A DNA stretch of 64,000 nt from Nitrospirota bacterium (lineage in GTDB: Bacteria > Nitrospirota > Nitrospiria > Nitrospirales > Nitrospiraceae), in NCBI GenBank assembly GCA_040757595.1, contig JBFLWP010000010.1:1-64000 (forward strand). The letters run 5' to 3'. The notes under the pieces are model-generated. The model was not told where the DNA came from and did not search any database. It saw nothing but the letters and a program-made list of their open reading frames with translations. Shown here one piece after another: positions 50,353 through 59,782 of the stretch. A program made the position numbers and the translations under genes. How positions within the stretch are numbered: the first letter of the stretch is position 1; every line of letters starts with the position of its first letter.

Positions 50353-52097
50353 CCGTGTTTCTCAGGCTCGCCCGCTATCTTCTGCACTACCGGTTCCGGC
50401 TGGTCGTGGCGTTCGTCTGCTCCGGCCTGGTCGCGGCCTTCTCTGGCGCCTACGCCTGGCTCGTGCGCCCGGTGCTGGACGGCATCTTCATCAACAAGGA
50501 CGAGCGGCTCCTGATCGTGCTGCCGGTGGCGATCCTGGCCGTGGCCGTGCTGAAGGGTCTGGCCAATTACGGGCAGAGCTACTTGATGAACTACGTCGGC
50601 AACCAGACCGTCGCCGACATCCGCGACGAGCTGTTCCTCCACATCCTGCGCCTTCCCGTCGGCTACCATGACGCCAACACGACCGGACGCCTGATGTCGC
50701 GCATCGTCAACGACGTCAGCCTCATGGCCAACGCCGTGGCCAACGTGCTGAAGGACCTGTTCCAGCAGGGGCTGACCTTCCTCGCGATGGTGGGCGTCAT
50801 CTTCTACCAGAACTGGAAGCTGGCCGCCCTGTCCGCGGTCGTGATCCCGGTCTCGCTGCACACGATGCTCCGCATGGGGCAGCGGCTGCGCCGGCTGGCC
50901 ACCAGCGGGCAGGAGCGGGTCGGAGACATGACGTCGGTCCTGCAGGAGGCCCTGGTCGGCATCAGGATCGTCAAGGCGTTCGGGCAGGAAGAAGCCGAAG
51001 GGGGGCGCTTCCGTGACAGCAACAGGGCGTACCTGCGCACGAGCATGAAGGCCACCCAGGTGTCCGCGCTCGCCTCCTCCTACATGGAAGTCATCGGAGT
51101 GGTCGGCGTCGCCGCCATCATCTGGTACGGCGGGTACCTGGTGATTCACGGAGCGATGACGCCCGGGTCGTTCTTCTCGTTCCTGGCGGCCATGTTCATG
51201 GCCTACACGCCGATCCGTCGCCTGTCCGGGGCCAACAACACGATCCAGCAGGCCCTGTCGGCGGCCGAGCGGGTCTTCGCCGTGCTGGATCTCGCGGGCG
51301 AACAGAGCCGGGACCGGGGGCGCAAGGACCTGGCGCCGATCCGTTCTTCGCTGGAGTTCCGGGACGTGACCTTCAGGTACGAGGGAGGCGACCGCCCTGC
51401 GCTCCAGCACGTCAATTTGACGGTTCGGGCCGGCGAGGTCGTCGCCCTGGTCGGGAGCAGCGGGAGCGGAAAGACCACGCTGGTCAGCCTGGTGCCCAGG
51501 TTTTACGAGCCGACGGAAGGGGCGGTGCTGATCGACGGGCAGGACGTCCGCGGGTACACCCTCCGCTCCCTGCGCGCCCAAATCGGCATCGTGTCCCAGG
51601 ACACGGTCCTGTTCGACGATACGGTCAGGAACAACGTCGCGTACGGGCGGGTTGCGGCGACCGAGGAGGAGATCGTGCAGGCGGCCAAGGCGGCTTACGC
51701 CCACGATTTCATCGAGCGGCTCCCGGACGGGTATCGGACGCTGATCGGGGAGAACGGGGTCAAGCTCTCGGGTGGTGAGCGGCAGCGGTTGGCCATCGCC
51801 CGGGCGATCCTGCGTGATCCGCCCCTGCTCATCCTGGATGAAGCGACCTCCTCGCTGGATTCCGAGTCCGAACGCATCGTGCAGCTCGCCCTGTCGAACC
51901 TGATGAAGAACCGCACGACCCTCGTCATCGCGCACCGGCTCTCCACCGTCCAGCGTGCGGATCGGATCGTGGTGCTGGACGGGGGGCGCATTGTGGAAAT
52001 GGGCACCCACGAGGAACTGCTTGCACGGGGAGGGCCCTACAAGCGGCTCTATGCGATCCAGTTCCAGACCGAGGAAATGACGCCGTCGCCTTCGTGA
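50349..52097 (+). CDS. msbA: lipid A export ABC transporter MsbA-like
   Basis: A 582-residue half-transporter: six membrane segments (residues about 15-320) and an ATPase domain with Walker A VGSSGSGKTTL, Q-loop VSQDTVLFDDTVRNNVAYG, signature LSGGERQRLAIARAIL, Walker B LLILDEATSSLDSESE and H-loop IAHRLSTV. The position between lpxB and waaA/lpxK fits MsbA, which flips lipid A-core across the inner membrane. Start ATG 50349 overlaps lpxB by four bases. Confidence 0.93.
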   Translation: MTVFLRLARYLLHYRFRLVVAFVCSGLVAAFSGAYAWLVRPVLDGIFINKDERLLIVLPVAILAVAVLKGLANYGQSYLMNYVGNQTVADIRDELFLHILRLPVGYHDANTTGRLMSRIVNDVSLMANAVANVLKDLFQQGLTFLAMVGVIFYQNWKLAALSAVVIPVSLHTMLRMGQRLRRLATSGQERVGDMTSVLQEALVGIRIVKAFGQEEAEGGRFRDSNRAYLRTSMKATQVSALASSYMEVIGVVGVAAIIWYGGYLVIHGAMTPGSFFSFLAAMFMAYTPIRRLSGANNTIQQALSAAERVFAVLDLAGEQSRDRGRKDLAPIRSSLEFRDVTFRYEGGDRPALQHVNLTVRAGEVVALVGSSGSGKTTLVSLVPRFYEPTEGAVLIDGQDVRGYTLRSLRAQIGIVSQDTVLFDDTVRNNVAYGRVAATEEEIVQAAKAAYAHDFIERLPDGYRTLIGENGVKLSGGERQRLAIARAILRDPPLLILDEATSSLDSESERIVQLALSNLMKNRTTLVIAHRLSTVQRADRIVVLDGGRIVEMGTHEELLARGGPYKRLYAIQFQTEEMTPSPS

Positions 52098-52109
52098 ACG
52101 GGTAATCCG

Positions 52110-52780
52110 GTGGGGTATTCGCGTACGCTGAGTTGGCTCAAGCTGCACCTGGTTCCACCGGTCGGCGCCTTGGCGATCCGGCTGCTGGGGAAGACCCTGC
52201 GGATCCAAACCGTGGGGACCGAGGTCGTCGACCGGCTCTACCGGCAGGGAACCAACTGCATCTTTGCCTTCTGGCACAGTCGGCAACTGATGATGCCGCT
52301 CGCCTATCGCGGGACCGGGGCCCACGTCCTGATCAGCGAGCATCGGGACGGCGAGTTGATCCAGCGGATCGTCGCACGCTTCGGCTTTTCCGCGGTCCGG
52401 GGGTCCACCACCAGGGGCGGGGCGGCGGCGCTCCGGCAACTCATCCGGCTCGGCCAGTCCGGTGCGGACTTGGTCGTCACCCCCGACGGACCCAAGGGCC
52501 CGAGACAGGTCGCGCAGATCGGGGTGATCCAACTGGCCAAGGCTACGGGGCTGCCCATCGTCCCGCTCACCTTCGCCTGCTCAAAAAAAAACTCTTCGCG
52601 AGCTGGGACCGGTTCCTGGTTCCCTATCCGTCCGGACGAGGCCTGTTCCTGTGGGGCGAGCCGATCTGGGTCAAGCCCGACTCAACGGCTGAGGATCTGG
52701 AAGCCAAGCGGATCGAGTTGCAGGAAGCGTTGAACCGGATCACGGCGGAAGCGGATGAGGCCGTGACGCGTGACGGGTGA
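52110..52780 (+). CDS. DUF374 lysophospholipid acyltransferase, frame broken at an A9 run
   Basis: The first part from GTG 52110 has the DUF374/LPLAT pattern: NCIFAFWHSRQLMMPLAYRG, ISEHRDGELIQRIVARFGFSAVRGSTTRGGAAALRQL, VVTPDGPKGPRQVAQIGVIQLAKATGLPIVPLTFACS. At 52583-52591 there are nine A residues. The original frame then yields nonsense-like residues to 52733, while the -1 frame continues the family: KKKLFASWDRFLVPYPSGRGLFLWGEPIWVKP, to TGA 52778-52780. A tenth A, or slippage on the run, would restore one 223-residue protein. It may be a sequencing error, a mutation or programmed slippage. Confidence 0.8.
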
Positions 52781-52848
52781 CGCGTGACAGGTCACGCAGG
52801 TGAGCAAAGGCGGTTCTCCGTTCCTACGTGTCACGCGTCGCGTGTGGC
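52763..52848. repeat. heptamer array pair (unit GTGACGC)
   Basis: Plus arm 52763-52797: GTGACGC, GTGACGG, GTGACGC, GTGACAG, GTCACGC. Minus arm 52821-52848, complements: GCCACAC, GCGACGC, GTGACAC, GTAGGAA. It contains the end of the acyltransferase frame and lies directly before waaA. Confidence 0.8.
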
Positions 52849-52866
52849 GCATCCCGGGTCCTGCTG

Positions 52867-54213
52867 ATGTGGTACCTGGCGTACAACCTTTTGCTCATCC
52901 TGGCTTCTCCCCTGATGCTGCTGGTTCTCCTGGCGAAAAAACGCTGCCGCCGGGGCTTGCCGCAGCGATTGGGGTTTCTGCCGGTGGGATTTCCTGGCCA
53001 GGACCGGCCCGTGCTCTGGGTCCATGCCGTCTCGCTCGGCGAGGCGGTGGCGGTCGCACCGTTGATTCGGGAGTTGCACCACCGTCACCCCGAATACCGA
53101 ATCGTCGTCTCCACGGTGACCGAGACCGGGCGCGAAGCGGTGGAGCAGCGGCTTGCGGGAATCGCGGTTCATTGCTACGCCCCGCTGGATTTTCCCTGGG
53201 TGGTCTCGAAGGTCGTGGCACGGCTGAAGCCCCGCATCTTCCTGTTCGTCGAGACCGAACTGTGGCCCAACCTGCTCCGGATGTTGGCGCAACGCGGCGT
53301 GCCGGCGATCCTGGTCAACGGCCGGCTGTCCTCTCGTTCGTTCGAGCGGTATCGGCTCGTGCGGCCCTTCATGGCGAGGGTCCTTGGGAATGTGGCCCTC
53401 TGCCTGGCCCAATCGGGACGGGATGCCGAGCGTCTGGCCGCGTTGGGAGCGCCCCCGGATCGCGTCATCCGGACCGGCAGCATCAAGTTCGACCAGCCGG
53501 AACCGGCCAGGAGACTGGATCGAGCGGCTCTCGGATTGGCGGAAGGCGAAGAATTGATCGTGGCGGGCAGCACGCATCAGGGGGAAGAGGAGGCGATCCT
53601 GGCCGGCTACGAGCGGTTGCTGAGAGAATTTCCTCGGCTGGTGCTGATGCTGGCGCCACGCCACATCGAACGGTCCGGTGCGGTCGAGGCCATGGTGACG
53701 CAGAACGGCTTCAAAGCCGTGCGCCGAAGCAGGCTGGCCCCAGACGGATCCGGAGACAATCCGAGCGGCCCCCGCGTGATCGTTCTGGACACGAGGGGCG
53801 AACTCGCCGAGGTCTATCGGTATGCCGTGCTCTCGTTCGTCGGGGGCACGCTCGTCCCGGTCGGCGGGCACAATCTCCTGGAGCCGGCTGTCTGGGGTAA
53901 GCCCGTCTTCTTCGGTCCGCATACGGACCACTGTGCGGAGGTGGCCGCGCTGTTGCTGGAGGCTGGCGGGGGGATTCAAGTTCGCGACGGAGCGGGCCTG
54001 GGCGTTGCGATGATGCGGCTGCTCAAGGACCGTTCCGCTCTGCGGACCGCGGGAACCGCGGCCCAACAAGTTATCGCCGACAACCGCGGCGCCGTCCAGC
54101 GCAGCTTGGAATACATCGGAGCATACGTGCGGGGACGGTCCCACGGTCAGGCCAGCCAGGAACGGAGCGGAGTGGCCCCGCAGCCGGTTCCGCTCGGGAA
54201 ACTGCCCCGGTGA
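52867..54213 (+). CDS. waaA: 3-deoxy-D-manno-octulosonic acid transferase
   Basis: The protein has 448 residues from ATG 52867; a GTG at 52828 lies inside a heptamer array and would add 13 unlike residues. Membrane anchor WYLAYNLLLILASPLMLLVLLAKK, then PVLWVHAVSLGEAVAVAPLI (the catalytic Glu region), VSTVTETGREAVEQRLAG, FVETELWPNLLRMLAQRGVPAILVNGRLSSRSFERYRL, IKFDQPEP and VGGTLVPVGGHNLLEPAVWGKPVFFGPHTDH. WaaA (GT30) adds Kdo to lipid IVA, the base of the LPS core. Confidence 0.95.
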   Translation: MWYLAYNLLLILASPLMLLVLLAKKRCRRGLPQRLGFLPVGFPGQDRPVLWVHAVSLGEAVAVAPLIRELHHRHPEYRIVVSTVTETGREAVEQRLAGIAVHCYAPLDFPWVVSKVVARLKPRIFLFVETELWPNLLRMLAQRGVPAILVNGRLSSRSFERYRLVRPFMARVLGNVALCLAQSGRDAERLAALGAPPDRVIRTGSIKFDQPEPARRLDRAALGLAEGEELIVAGSTHQGEEEAILAGYERLLREFPRLVLMLAPRHIERSGAVEAMVTQNGFKAVRRSRLAPDGSGDNPSGPRVIVLDTRGELAEVYRYAVLSFVGGTLVPVGGHNLLEPAVWGKPVFFGPHTDHCAEVAALLLEAGGGIQVRDGAGLGVAMMRLLKDRSALRTAGTAAQQVIADNRGAVQRSLEYIGAYVRGRSHGQASQERSGVAPQPVPLGKLPR

Positions 54214-54256
54214 TCCGTTTCACCTTCTGGTTGACGGGGGGACCGATCGGATCTGC

Positions 54257-55300
54257 ATGCGGGTTCTGCTGACAGGCTTGGCCGTGCCCTATGGGCTGGC
54301 GGTGAGGGCGAGGGCGCTCCTGTACCGGGTCGGATGGCTGCCGAGCCGGCGGCTCCCGCGTCCGGTGGTGAGTGTAGGCAATCTGACGGTGGGAGGGACC
54401 GGCAAGACGCCGATCGTCATCTGGATCGCCCAGCGGTTGACGGCCCAGGGGATGGCCGTGGCGGTTTTGAGCCGAGGCTACCGCCGTCGGACTCGGGGAT
54501 CGTTCCTGTTGGTGTCGGACGGGGACACCGTCCTGGCCGGACCGGCCGATGCGGGAGACGAGCCGTATCTGATCGCCCAGCGCTGTCCCGGCGCGGTGGT
54601 GGCGGTCGGCGCGGATCGGTATCGGCTGGGGCGGTGGCTACTGGAGCGGAGCCCGAGGACCATTGATTGCTTCGTCCTCGACGACGGCTTCCAGCATCTG
54701 GCCCTGTGTCGCGACGTAGACCTCCTGCTCGTGGATGCGACGGATGCGGACGGGTTGGCCGGGTTGCTCCCGGCTGGCCGGTTGAGGGAGCCGCTGACAG
54801 CGGCCCGACGTGCGACCGCAGTGCTGATCACCCGCGCCGAGTCCCGGGCGGCCTGCGAGACCATGGCGCGGACCATCGAGGCGGCCGGGGTCTCGGGCCA
54901 GCCCATTTTCGTCCGGTTCAGGCCGGATGGGATCGTGCCGGTTGGGGGCGGATCCGCTCAAGAGGCGGAGGTCGTGGCGGGGCGCAAGGCGCTGGCGTTC
55001 AGCGGGATTGCCAATCCCCGGTCGTTCCACGAAACCTTGGCCGGCTTGGGGGTGACGTTGGTGGACAGCCTGGTCTTTCCCGACCACCATTGGTATCGGG
55101 CTGCCGAGTTGGAGGAGATCAGGCAACGGGCCGCCCGTGGCGGGGCCGAGCTGGTCCTCACGACCGAGAAGGATGCGGGTAAGGTAGCGCCTCTGCTCAA
55201 ACCGGACGACCGGTTCCTGGCCGTGAGATTGGGCGCCGAGATTCTGCGGGGACAGGATCGGCTGGAGCGGCTGCTCTTCTCCGTGACGGGTGACAGGTGA
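54257..55300 (+). CDS. lpxK: tetraacyldisaccharide 4'-kinase
   Basis: The protein has 347 residues from ATG 54257. P-loop SVGNLTVGGTGKTPIVIW near the N-terminus, and LDDGFQHLALCRDVDLLLVDATD, GRLREPLTAARRATAVLITRAE, FSGIANPRSFHETLAGLGVTLVDSLVFPDHHWY. LpxK phosphorylates the lipid A disaccharide at 4'. The stop lies in a heptamer array and overlaps the next start (GTGA). Confidence 0.95.
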   Translation: MRVLLTGLAVPYGLAVRARALLYRVGWLPSRRLPRPVVSVGNLTVGGTGKTPIVIWIAQRLTAQGMAVAVLSRGYRRRTRGSFLLVSDGDTVLAGPADAGDEPYLIAQRCPGAVVAVGADRYRLGRWLLERSPRTIDCFVLDDGFQHLALCRDVDLLLVDATDADGLAGLLPAGRLREPLTAARRATAVLITRAESRAACETMARTIEAAGVSGQPIFVRFRPDGIVPVGGGSAQEAEVVAGRKALAFSGIANPRSFHETLAGLGVTLVDSLVFPDHHWYRAAELEEIRQRAARGGAELVLTTEKDAGKVAPLLKPDDRFLAVRLGAEILRGQDRLERLLFSVTGDR

Positions 55301-55371
55301 CAAGTAAAGAGCGAGAAGTCAGAACTGAGCAACTGGGAGGTATCGGCCACGCGTCACGCGTCACGCATCAC
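55283..55371. repeat. heptamer array pair (unit GTGACAG/GTGACGC)
   Basis: Plus arm 55283-55338: GTGACGG, GTGACAG, GTGACAA, GTAAAGA, GCGAGAA, GTCAGAA, CTGAGCA, ACTGGGA. Minus arm 55344-55371, complements: GTGATGC, GTGACGC, GTGACGC, GTGGCCG. It holds the lpxK stop, the start and the first 25 codons of the next gene. Confidence 0.85.
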
Positions 55372-57108
55372 GATTCCGTTCGGCGGATCCTGGTCCGCGG
55401 ACCTAACTGGATCGGGGATGCGGTGATGTGCGAGCCGGCGGTGGCGGAGGTGCGCCGCCTGTTCCCGGCTGCAGAGGTAACGTTGCTCGTCAAGACGCCC
55501 GTGGCCGAGCTGTTCGCGCACCATCCGGCCGTGAGTCGGATCCTGGTGTATGAGGATCGGGAACGCCACGCGGGGTTGGGCGGCAAGTGGACTCTGTCGA
55601 GCCAGTTGCGCCGCCAGGGGTTCGACCTGGCCATCCTCTTTCAAAACGCGTTTGAAGCGGCGCTGCTCTCGTTTCTGGCTGGAATCCCCCGCCGTTACGG
55701 CTATGCGACGGACGGGAGAGGTCTGCTCCTATCCGATCCCGTTCCCGTGCCGGATCGGACGGCCGTCGCCCACCAGGTCCATTACTATTGGGATCTGCTG
55801 AAGCCCCTCGGAGCGACTGGCCGAGCTGGTACACCGCAGTTGTTTCTCGGGGATCAGGAGAAGGAGGCCATGGCTCGGCGCCTGGCTGAGGCGGGGATCG
55901 CCGACGGCGATCTGGTCATCGGCTTGAACCCCGGCTCGACCTACGGAGGGGCCAAGCGGTGGCTGCCAGAGCGGTTCGCAGAGGTCGCCGATCGGCTGGT
56001 GCGGGACAGTGAGGGAAAAGGGCGGACCATCCGCGTCGTGATCGTGGGGGCCGGAGGTGAGGAGGCTTTGGGCCAGTCCATTGCCGGACTCATGGAGACC
56101 GGACCGTCCGTGAAGCCCGTGGTCCTTTCCGGCCGGACCTCGATCCGGGAGCTCATGGCGGTCGTGCACCGGTGCGCCCTCTTCCTGACCAACGATACGG
56201 GCCCCATGCACATCGCCGCGGCGTTCGACGTTCCGGTCGTGGCCGTGTTCGGTCCGACGGATTGGCGGACGACGTCTCCGTTCGGCGGGCTCCATCGCGT
56301 CGTCCGTCAGCCGGTGGACTGCGCCCCCTGCCTGCTCCGGGAATGTCCGATCGACCACCGATGCATGACCCGGGTGACGGTCGGTCAGGTCTACGACGCA
56401 GCTTTCGAGCTCCTGCAACGTGGGCGAGAGGCTCGGGGCGAGAGGCTCGGGGCGAGGTTTGAACATCTAGCCCCTAGCCCCCTGCCGCCTGCCCCATTGG
56501 CCGGCACGACAGTCTTTCTAGACCGGGACGGCACGGTGAATCACGACACCGGCTATGTGAAGGGTCCGGAGGAGTTGGTGCTGTTTCCCGGCGTCGTCGA
56601 GGCGGTCGCGTGTCTCAAGCGGGCCGGCGCCCGCGTCGTGCTGGTGACGAACCAGTCCGGGGTCGCCAGGGGATTGATTGCGCCCGCTGCGCTGGAGGCC
56701 ATTCACGCCCGGCTGCGGAGCCTCCTGGAGGCCGGCGGGACGACGCTCGACGGTCTCTACGTCTGCCCGCACCATCCCGACGACGGCTGCCCCTGCAGGA
56801 AGCCACGGACGGGGCTGGTGGACCGGGCGATCGCCGAGCTGGGGCTGGACCGGTCTTCGGCCTATGTCGTGGGCGACCAGCGCCGCGATATCGAGTTGGG
56901 ATGGAACATTGGGGCGCGGACGGTGCTGGTAACCACCGGCCCCACCAGCGAGGAGGCGCTGGTGAGCCTGCGGGCTGACGGGACGCCTCCGGATGCGGTG
57001 GCGGGAAACCTGGGCGAGGCGGTGGAGTGGATCTTCCGGAATGCCGGATCCTTGCGTCGCGGAGCTCCGCTTCGCGATGTGACCTGGGCGGGGAGGGGAT
57101 TGAGGTGA
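55297..57108 (+). CDS. fused heptosyltransferase II / heptose bisphosphate phosphatase
   Basis: A 603-residue fusion. Residues 26-375 are a GT9 heptosyltransferase of the WaaF type ([87 protein letters not shown]). Residues 402-585 are a GmhB-type HAD phosphatase ([28 protein letters not shown], zinc motif [28 protein letters not shown]). GmhB removes the 7-phosphate from heptose bisphosphate, making the precursor WaaF later transfers. The linker at 376-400 and the first 25 residues are both encoded by heptamer arrays. Confidence 0.9.
   Translation: MTSKEREVRTEQLGGIGHASRVTHHDSVRRILVRGPNWIGDAVMCEPAVAEVRRLFPAAEVTLLVKTPVAELFAHHPAVSRILVYEDRERHAGLGGKWTLSSQLRRQGFDLAILFQNAFEAALLSFLAGIPRRYGYATDGRGLLLSDPVPVPDRTAVAHQVHYYWDLLKPLGATGRAGTPQLFLGDQEKEAMARRLAEAGIADGDLVIGLNPGSTYGGAKRWLPERFAEVADRLVRDSEGKGRTIRVVIVGAGGEEALGQSIAGLMETGPSVKPVVLSGRTSIRELMAVVHRCALFLTNDTGPMHIAAAFDVPVVAVFGPTDWRTTSPFGGLHRVVRQPVDCAPCLLRECPIDHRCMTRVTVGQVYDAAFELLQRGREARGERLGARFEHLAPSPLPPAPLAGTTVFLDRDGTVNHDTGYVKGPEELVLFPGVVEAVACLKRAGARVVLVTNQSGVARGLIAPAALEAIHARLRSLLEAGGTTLDGLYVCPHHPDDGCPCRKPRTGLVDRAIAELGLDRSSAYVVGDQRRDIELGWNIGARTVLVTTGPTSEEALVSLRADGTPPDAVAGNLGEAVEWIFRNAGSLRRGAPLRDVTWAGRGLR
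56424..56495. repeat. heptamer array pair inside a gene, forming a domain linker
   Basis: Plus arm 56424-56458: GCGAGAG, GCTCGGG, GCGAGAG, GCTCGGG, GCGAGGT. Minus arm 56468-56495, complements: GGGGCAG, GCGGCAG, GGGGCTA, GGGGCTA. The 72 bases are a whole number of codons long and encode exactly the linker between the WaaF and GmhB domains. Confidence 0.85.
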
Positions 57109-58751
57109 TCCGGGTGGCTTGCATCGGGGCCGGCGCTTGGGGCACGAACCTCGTCCGGAGTTTCTCCGCCCTGGGGGCTCTGCACACGATCTGTGAACGT
57201 GATCCTGCTGTGTTGCAGCGCGCCGCCAAGGCGTATCCGGATGCCAAAGCCCGTGACTCCTATGAGGCTGTGCTGGCGGACCCGGAGGTCCAAGCAGTAG
57301 CCATCGCGTCCCCGGCCGGATCCCACGCGGCGATGGCCGTGGAGGCGCTGGAGGCGGGCAAGGATGTCTTTGTCGAGAAGCCCCTTGCACTGACCCTCTC
57401 GGATGGACGCCACGTGGTGCGGGCGGCTGAGCGGACCTCGCGGATCCTGATGGTCGGGCACCTCCTGCAATACCATCCGGCCGTGCGGGCTCTCCGCGAC
57501 CTTGTCCTCAAGGGCGACCTCGGGAAGGTCCACTATCTTTACTCCACCAGGCTGAACATCGGAAAATTTCGGAGGGAGGAGAACATCCTCTGGAGCTTCG
57601 CCCCCCACGACCTCTCCGTGATCCTGATGCTGGTCGGCCAGATGCCCGCCACGGTCCAGGCGAGCGGCGGAACATATCTGCAGCATGGAGTGCCGGACGT
57701 GACGATGACGGCGCTCTCGTTTCCCAACGGCGTCAAGGCCCACGTCTTCGTGAGCTGGCTGCATCCTTTCAAAGAGCAAAAGCTGGTCGTGGTCGGGAGC
57801 CGGAAGATGGCGGTCTTCGACGACCTGTCCAAAGAAAAGTTGCTCCTGTATCCTCATCGCGTGGACTGGATTGACCATGCGCCGGTCGCTTTACGTGCCG
57901 ACGCGGAGGTCGTTCCCGTTCCCACGGAGGAGCCGCTGGCTGCTGAGTGCCGGCATTTCCTTCGCTGTGTCGAACGGCGCCTCAAGCCCCGGACCGACGG
58001 GGAGGAGGCGCTCCGTGTGTTGGAGGTCCTGGAGGCGGGCCAGGCCTCGCTGGATCAGGGCGGAGCCTCGGTCCGTGTGCGGGCCGCGGGCCAGGGGGAG
58101 CGGGGCGCGCGCGCCGAAAAGCCGGCTGTGATTCCTCCGGGTGTCTGGGTGCATCCGACCGCCGTCGTGGACCAGCCGGCTCAGATTCTGTCCGGCACCA
58201 AGGTCTGGCACTTTTCCCACGTGCTGGCCGGCTCCCGGATCGGAGCCGATTGCGTAATCGGCCAAAACGTCGTCATCGGTCCGAACGTGACGATCGGCAA
58301 CCGGGTCAAGATCCAAAACAACGTGTCGGTCTACGAAGGGGTCACGCTCGAGGACTTCGTGTTTTGCGGGCCTTCCATGGTGTTCACAAACGTGCTCAAT
58401 CCCCGCAGCGCCATTCCACGGAAAGCCGAGATCAAGCCGACCCTGGTCAAGCGGGGCGCGACGCTGGGCGCCAACTGCACGGTGCTCTGCGGGGTGACCG
58501 TGGGACGGTGCGCCTTCGTCGGGGCCGGGGCGGTGGTGACGGAAGACGTGCCGGACTACTCGCTGGTGGTGGGCAATCCCGCTCGCCGGCTCGGCTGGAT
58601 CTGCGCGTGCGGAATCAAGCTCGCGGTGCGGCGTGGACAGGCGGCGTGCCGGGTCTGCGGAGCCCAGTACGTCGTGAGCCGCAAAGCCGGGTGTCAACCG
58701 GTTGCGGATGCGGAATCGGAGGCGGGGCGTCGCCGTGCTCGTTCACGCTGA
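57105..58751 (+). CDS. fused Gfo/Idh dehydrogenase / hexapeptide acyltransferase / zinc ribbon
   Basis: The product has 548 residues from GTG 57105, overlapping the previous stop (GTGA). Residues 1-330 are a Gfo/Idh/MocA dehydrogenase ([42 protein letters not shown]). Residues 345-495 are a left-handed beta-helix N-acyltransferase of the WbpD/WlbB type ([89 protein letters not shown]). A zinc ribbon (CACG...CRVCG) closes it. WbpB and WbpD are two steps toward diacetamido-uronic acid sugars; the aminotransferase step (WbpE) is not nearby. Confidence 0.88.
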   Translation: MIRVACIGAGAWGTNLVRSFSALGALHTICERDPAVLQRAAKAYPDAKARDSYEAVLADPEVQAVAIASPAGSHAAMAVEALEAGKDVFVEKPLALTLSDGRHVVRAAERTSRILMVGHLLQYHPAVRALRDLVLKGDLGKVHYLYSTRLNIGKFRREENILWSFAPHDLSVILMLVGQMPATVQASGGTYLQHGVPDVTMTALSFPNGVKAHVFVSWLHPFKEQKLVVVGSRKMAVFDDLSKEKLLLYPHRVDWIDHAPVALRADAEVVPVPTEEPLAAECRHFLRCVERRLKPRTDGEEALRVLEVLEAGQASLDQGGASVRVRAAGQGERGARAEKPAVIPPGVWVHPTAVVDQPAQILSGTKVWHFSHVLAGSRIGADCVIGQNVVIGPNVTIGNRVKIQNNVSVYEGVTLEDFVFCGPSMVFTNVLNPRSAIPRKAEIKPTLVKRGATLGANCTVLCGVTVGRCAFVGAGAVVTEDVPDYSLVVGNPARRLGWICACGIKLAVRRGQAACRVCGAQYVVSRKAGCQPVADAESEAGRRRARSR

Positions 58752-59775
58752 TTTCCGGCGTGTCCTGATCATCAAGCCTAGCTCGCTGGGCGACGTGGTC
58801 CATGCCCTGCCCACCCTGGCTGCGCTGCGGGACCGATTTCCGAAGGCCCACATCGCCTGGCTCGTCAAGCGGCAGTGGGCGGACCTCCTGGAGCGGGCCG
58901 ACGGGCTTGACGAGGTGTGGCCGGTGGAGCCGACCGTGGGCGGGTGGCTGGCTCAACTGCCTCGCCTCCGCTCGGCGCGCTTCGACCTCGTGGTGGATCT
59001 CCAGGGGCTGCTCCGAAGCGGCGCCCTCGCCTGGCTGAGCGGCTGTCCGGTCCGGCTCGGCTTCGCCACGGCCCGCGAGGCCAGCCCGATGTTCTACACC
59101 CACAAGGTGTCCGTTCCGTCTCCTCAAATTCATGCAGTGGATCGGTATCTGCTGGCCGCGACCGCCCTGGGCGCGACTGTCCGGGGGCGACCGGAGTTCC
59201 GTCTGCGACCCTCCACGGCCGATCGGGAAGACGTGACCCGACTGCTGACGGTGCACGGGCTGAAGGAAGGGACCAGGTGGATCGCGGTGAACGTGTCGGC
59301 CCGGTGGCCGACGAAGGTCTGGCCCCCCGAGCGGTTCGCGGCCCTCGCCGACGGTCTGCAAAGGGAAGGGCTCGGCTCCGCCGTGCTGATCGGCGGGTCG
59401 GATGAGCGGCCTGCCTCGCAGGCGGTGCGGACGTTGATGCGGACGCCCGCCATGGATCTCACGGGCAAGACGGCCCTGCGCCTCCTGCCTGCGCTGCTCG
59501 AATCGGCTGCGCTGCTCGTCACCAACGATTCCGGCCCCATGCACGTGGCGGCGGCGGTGAGGACGCCGGTCGTCGCCCTGTTCGGGGCCACGAGCCCGGT
59601 CCTGACCGGCCCGTACGGGACGGGCCACCGCGTGTTGACCCATCAGGTTCCCTGCAGCCCCTGCCTCAGCCGGACCTGTCGCAATCCGGTCCGGCTCGAA
59701 TGTCTGGCTGGTGTGTCCTCCGAGCTGGCGTTGGAGGCGGTACGCGCCCAGTTGGCGCTCAAGCCGGAGCGTTGA
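58708..59775 (+). CDS. GT9 heptosyltransferase I-like
   Basis: The product has 355 residues from ATG 58708, overlapping the preceding gene by 44 bases; a GTG at 58735 is also possible. GT9 motifs: [37 protein letters not shown] (the WaaC-type start), [70 protein letters not shown], and the cysteine-bearing end [11 protein letters not shown]. It probably adds the first heptose to Kdo (WaaC role), complementing the WaaF domain upstream. Confidence 0.88.
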   Translation: MRNRRRGVAVLVHADFRRVLIIKPSSLGDVVHALPTLAALRDRFPKAHIAWLVKRQWADLLERADGLDEVWPVEPTVGGWLAQLPRLRSARFDLVVDLQGLLRSGALAWLSGCPVRLGFATAREASPMFYTHKVSVPSPQIHAVDRYLLAATALGATVRGRPEFRLRPSTADREDVTRLLTVHGLKEGTRWIAVNVSARWPTKVWPPERFAALADGLQREGLGSAVLIGGSDERPASQAVRTLMRTPAMDLTGKTALRLLPALLESAALLVTNDSGPMHVAAAVRTPVVALFGATSPVLTGPYGTGHRVLTHQVPCSPCLSRTCRNPVRLECLAGVSSELALEAVRAQLALKPER

Positions 59776-59782
59776 ACGGGCC

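Noticed and set aside
50181-52532. 783-codon open frame opposite msbA
   Set aside because: Antisense shadow of a GC-rich gene: composition follows the codon bias of msbA and shows no recognisable domain.
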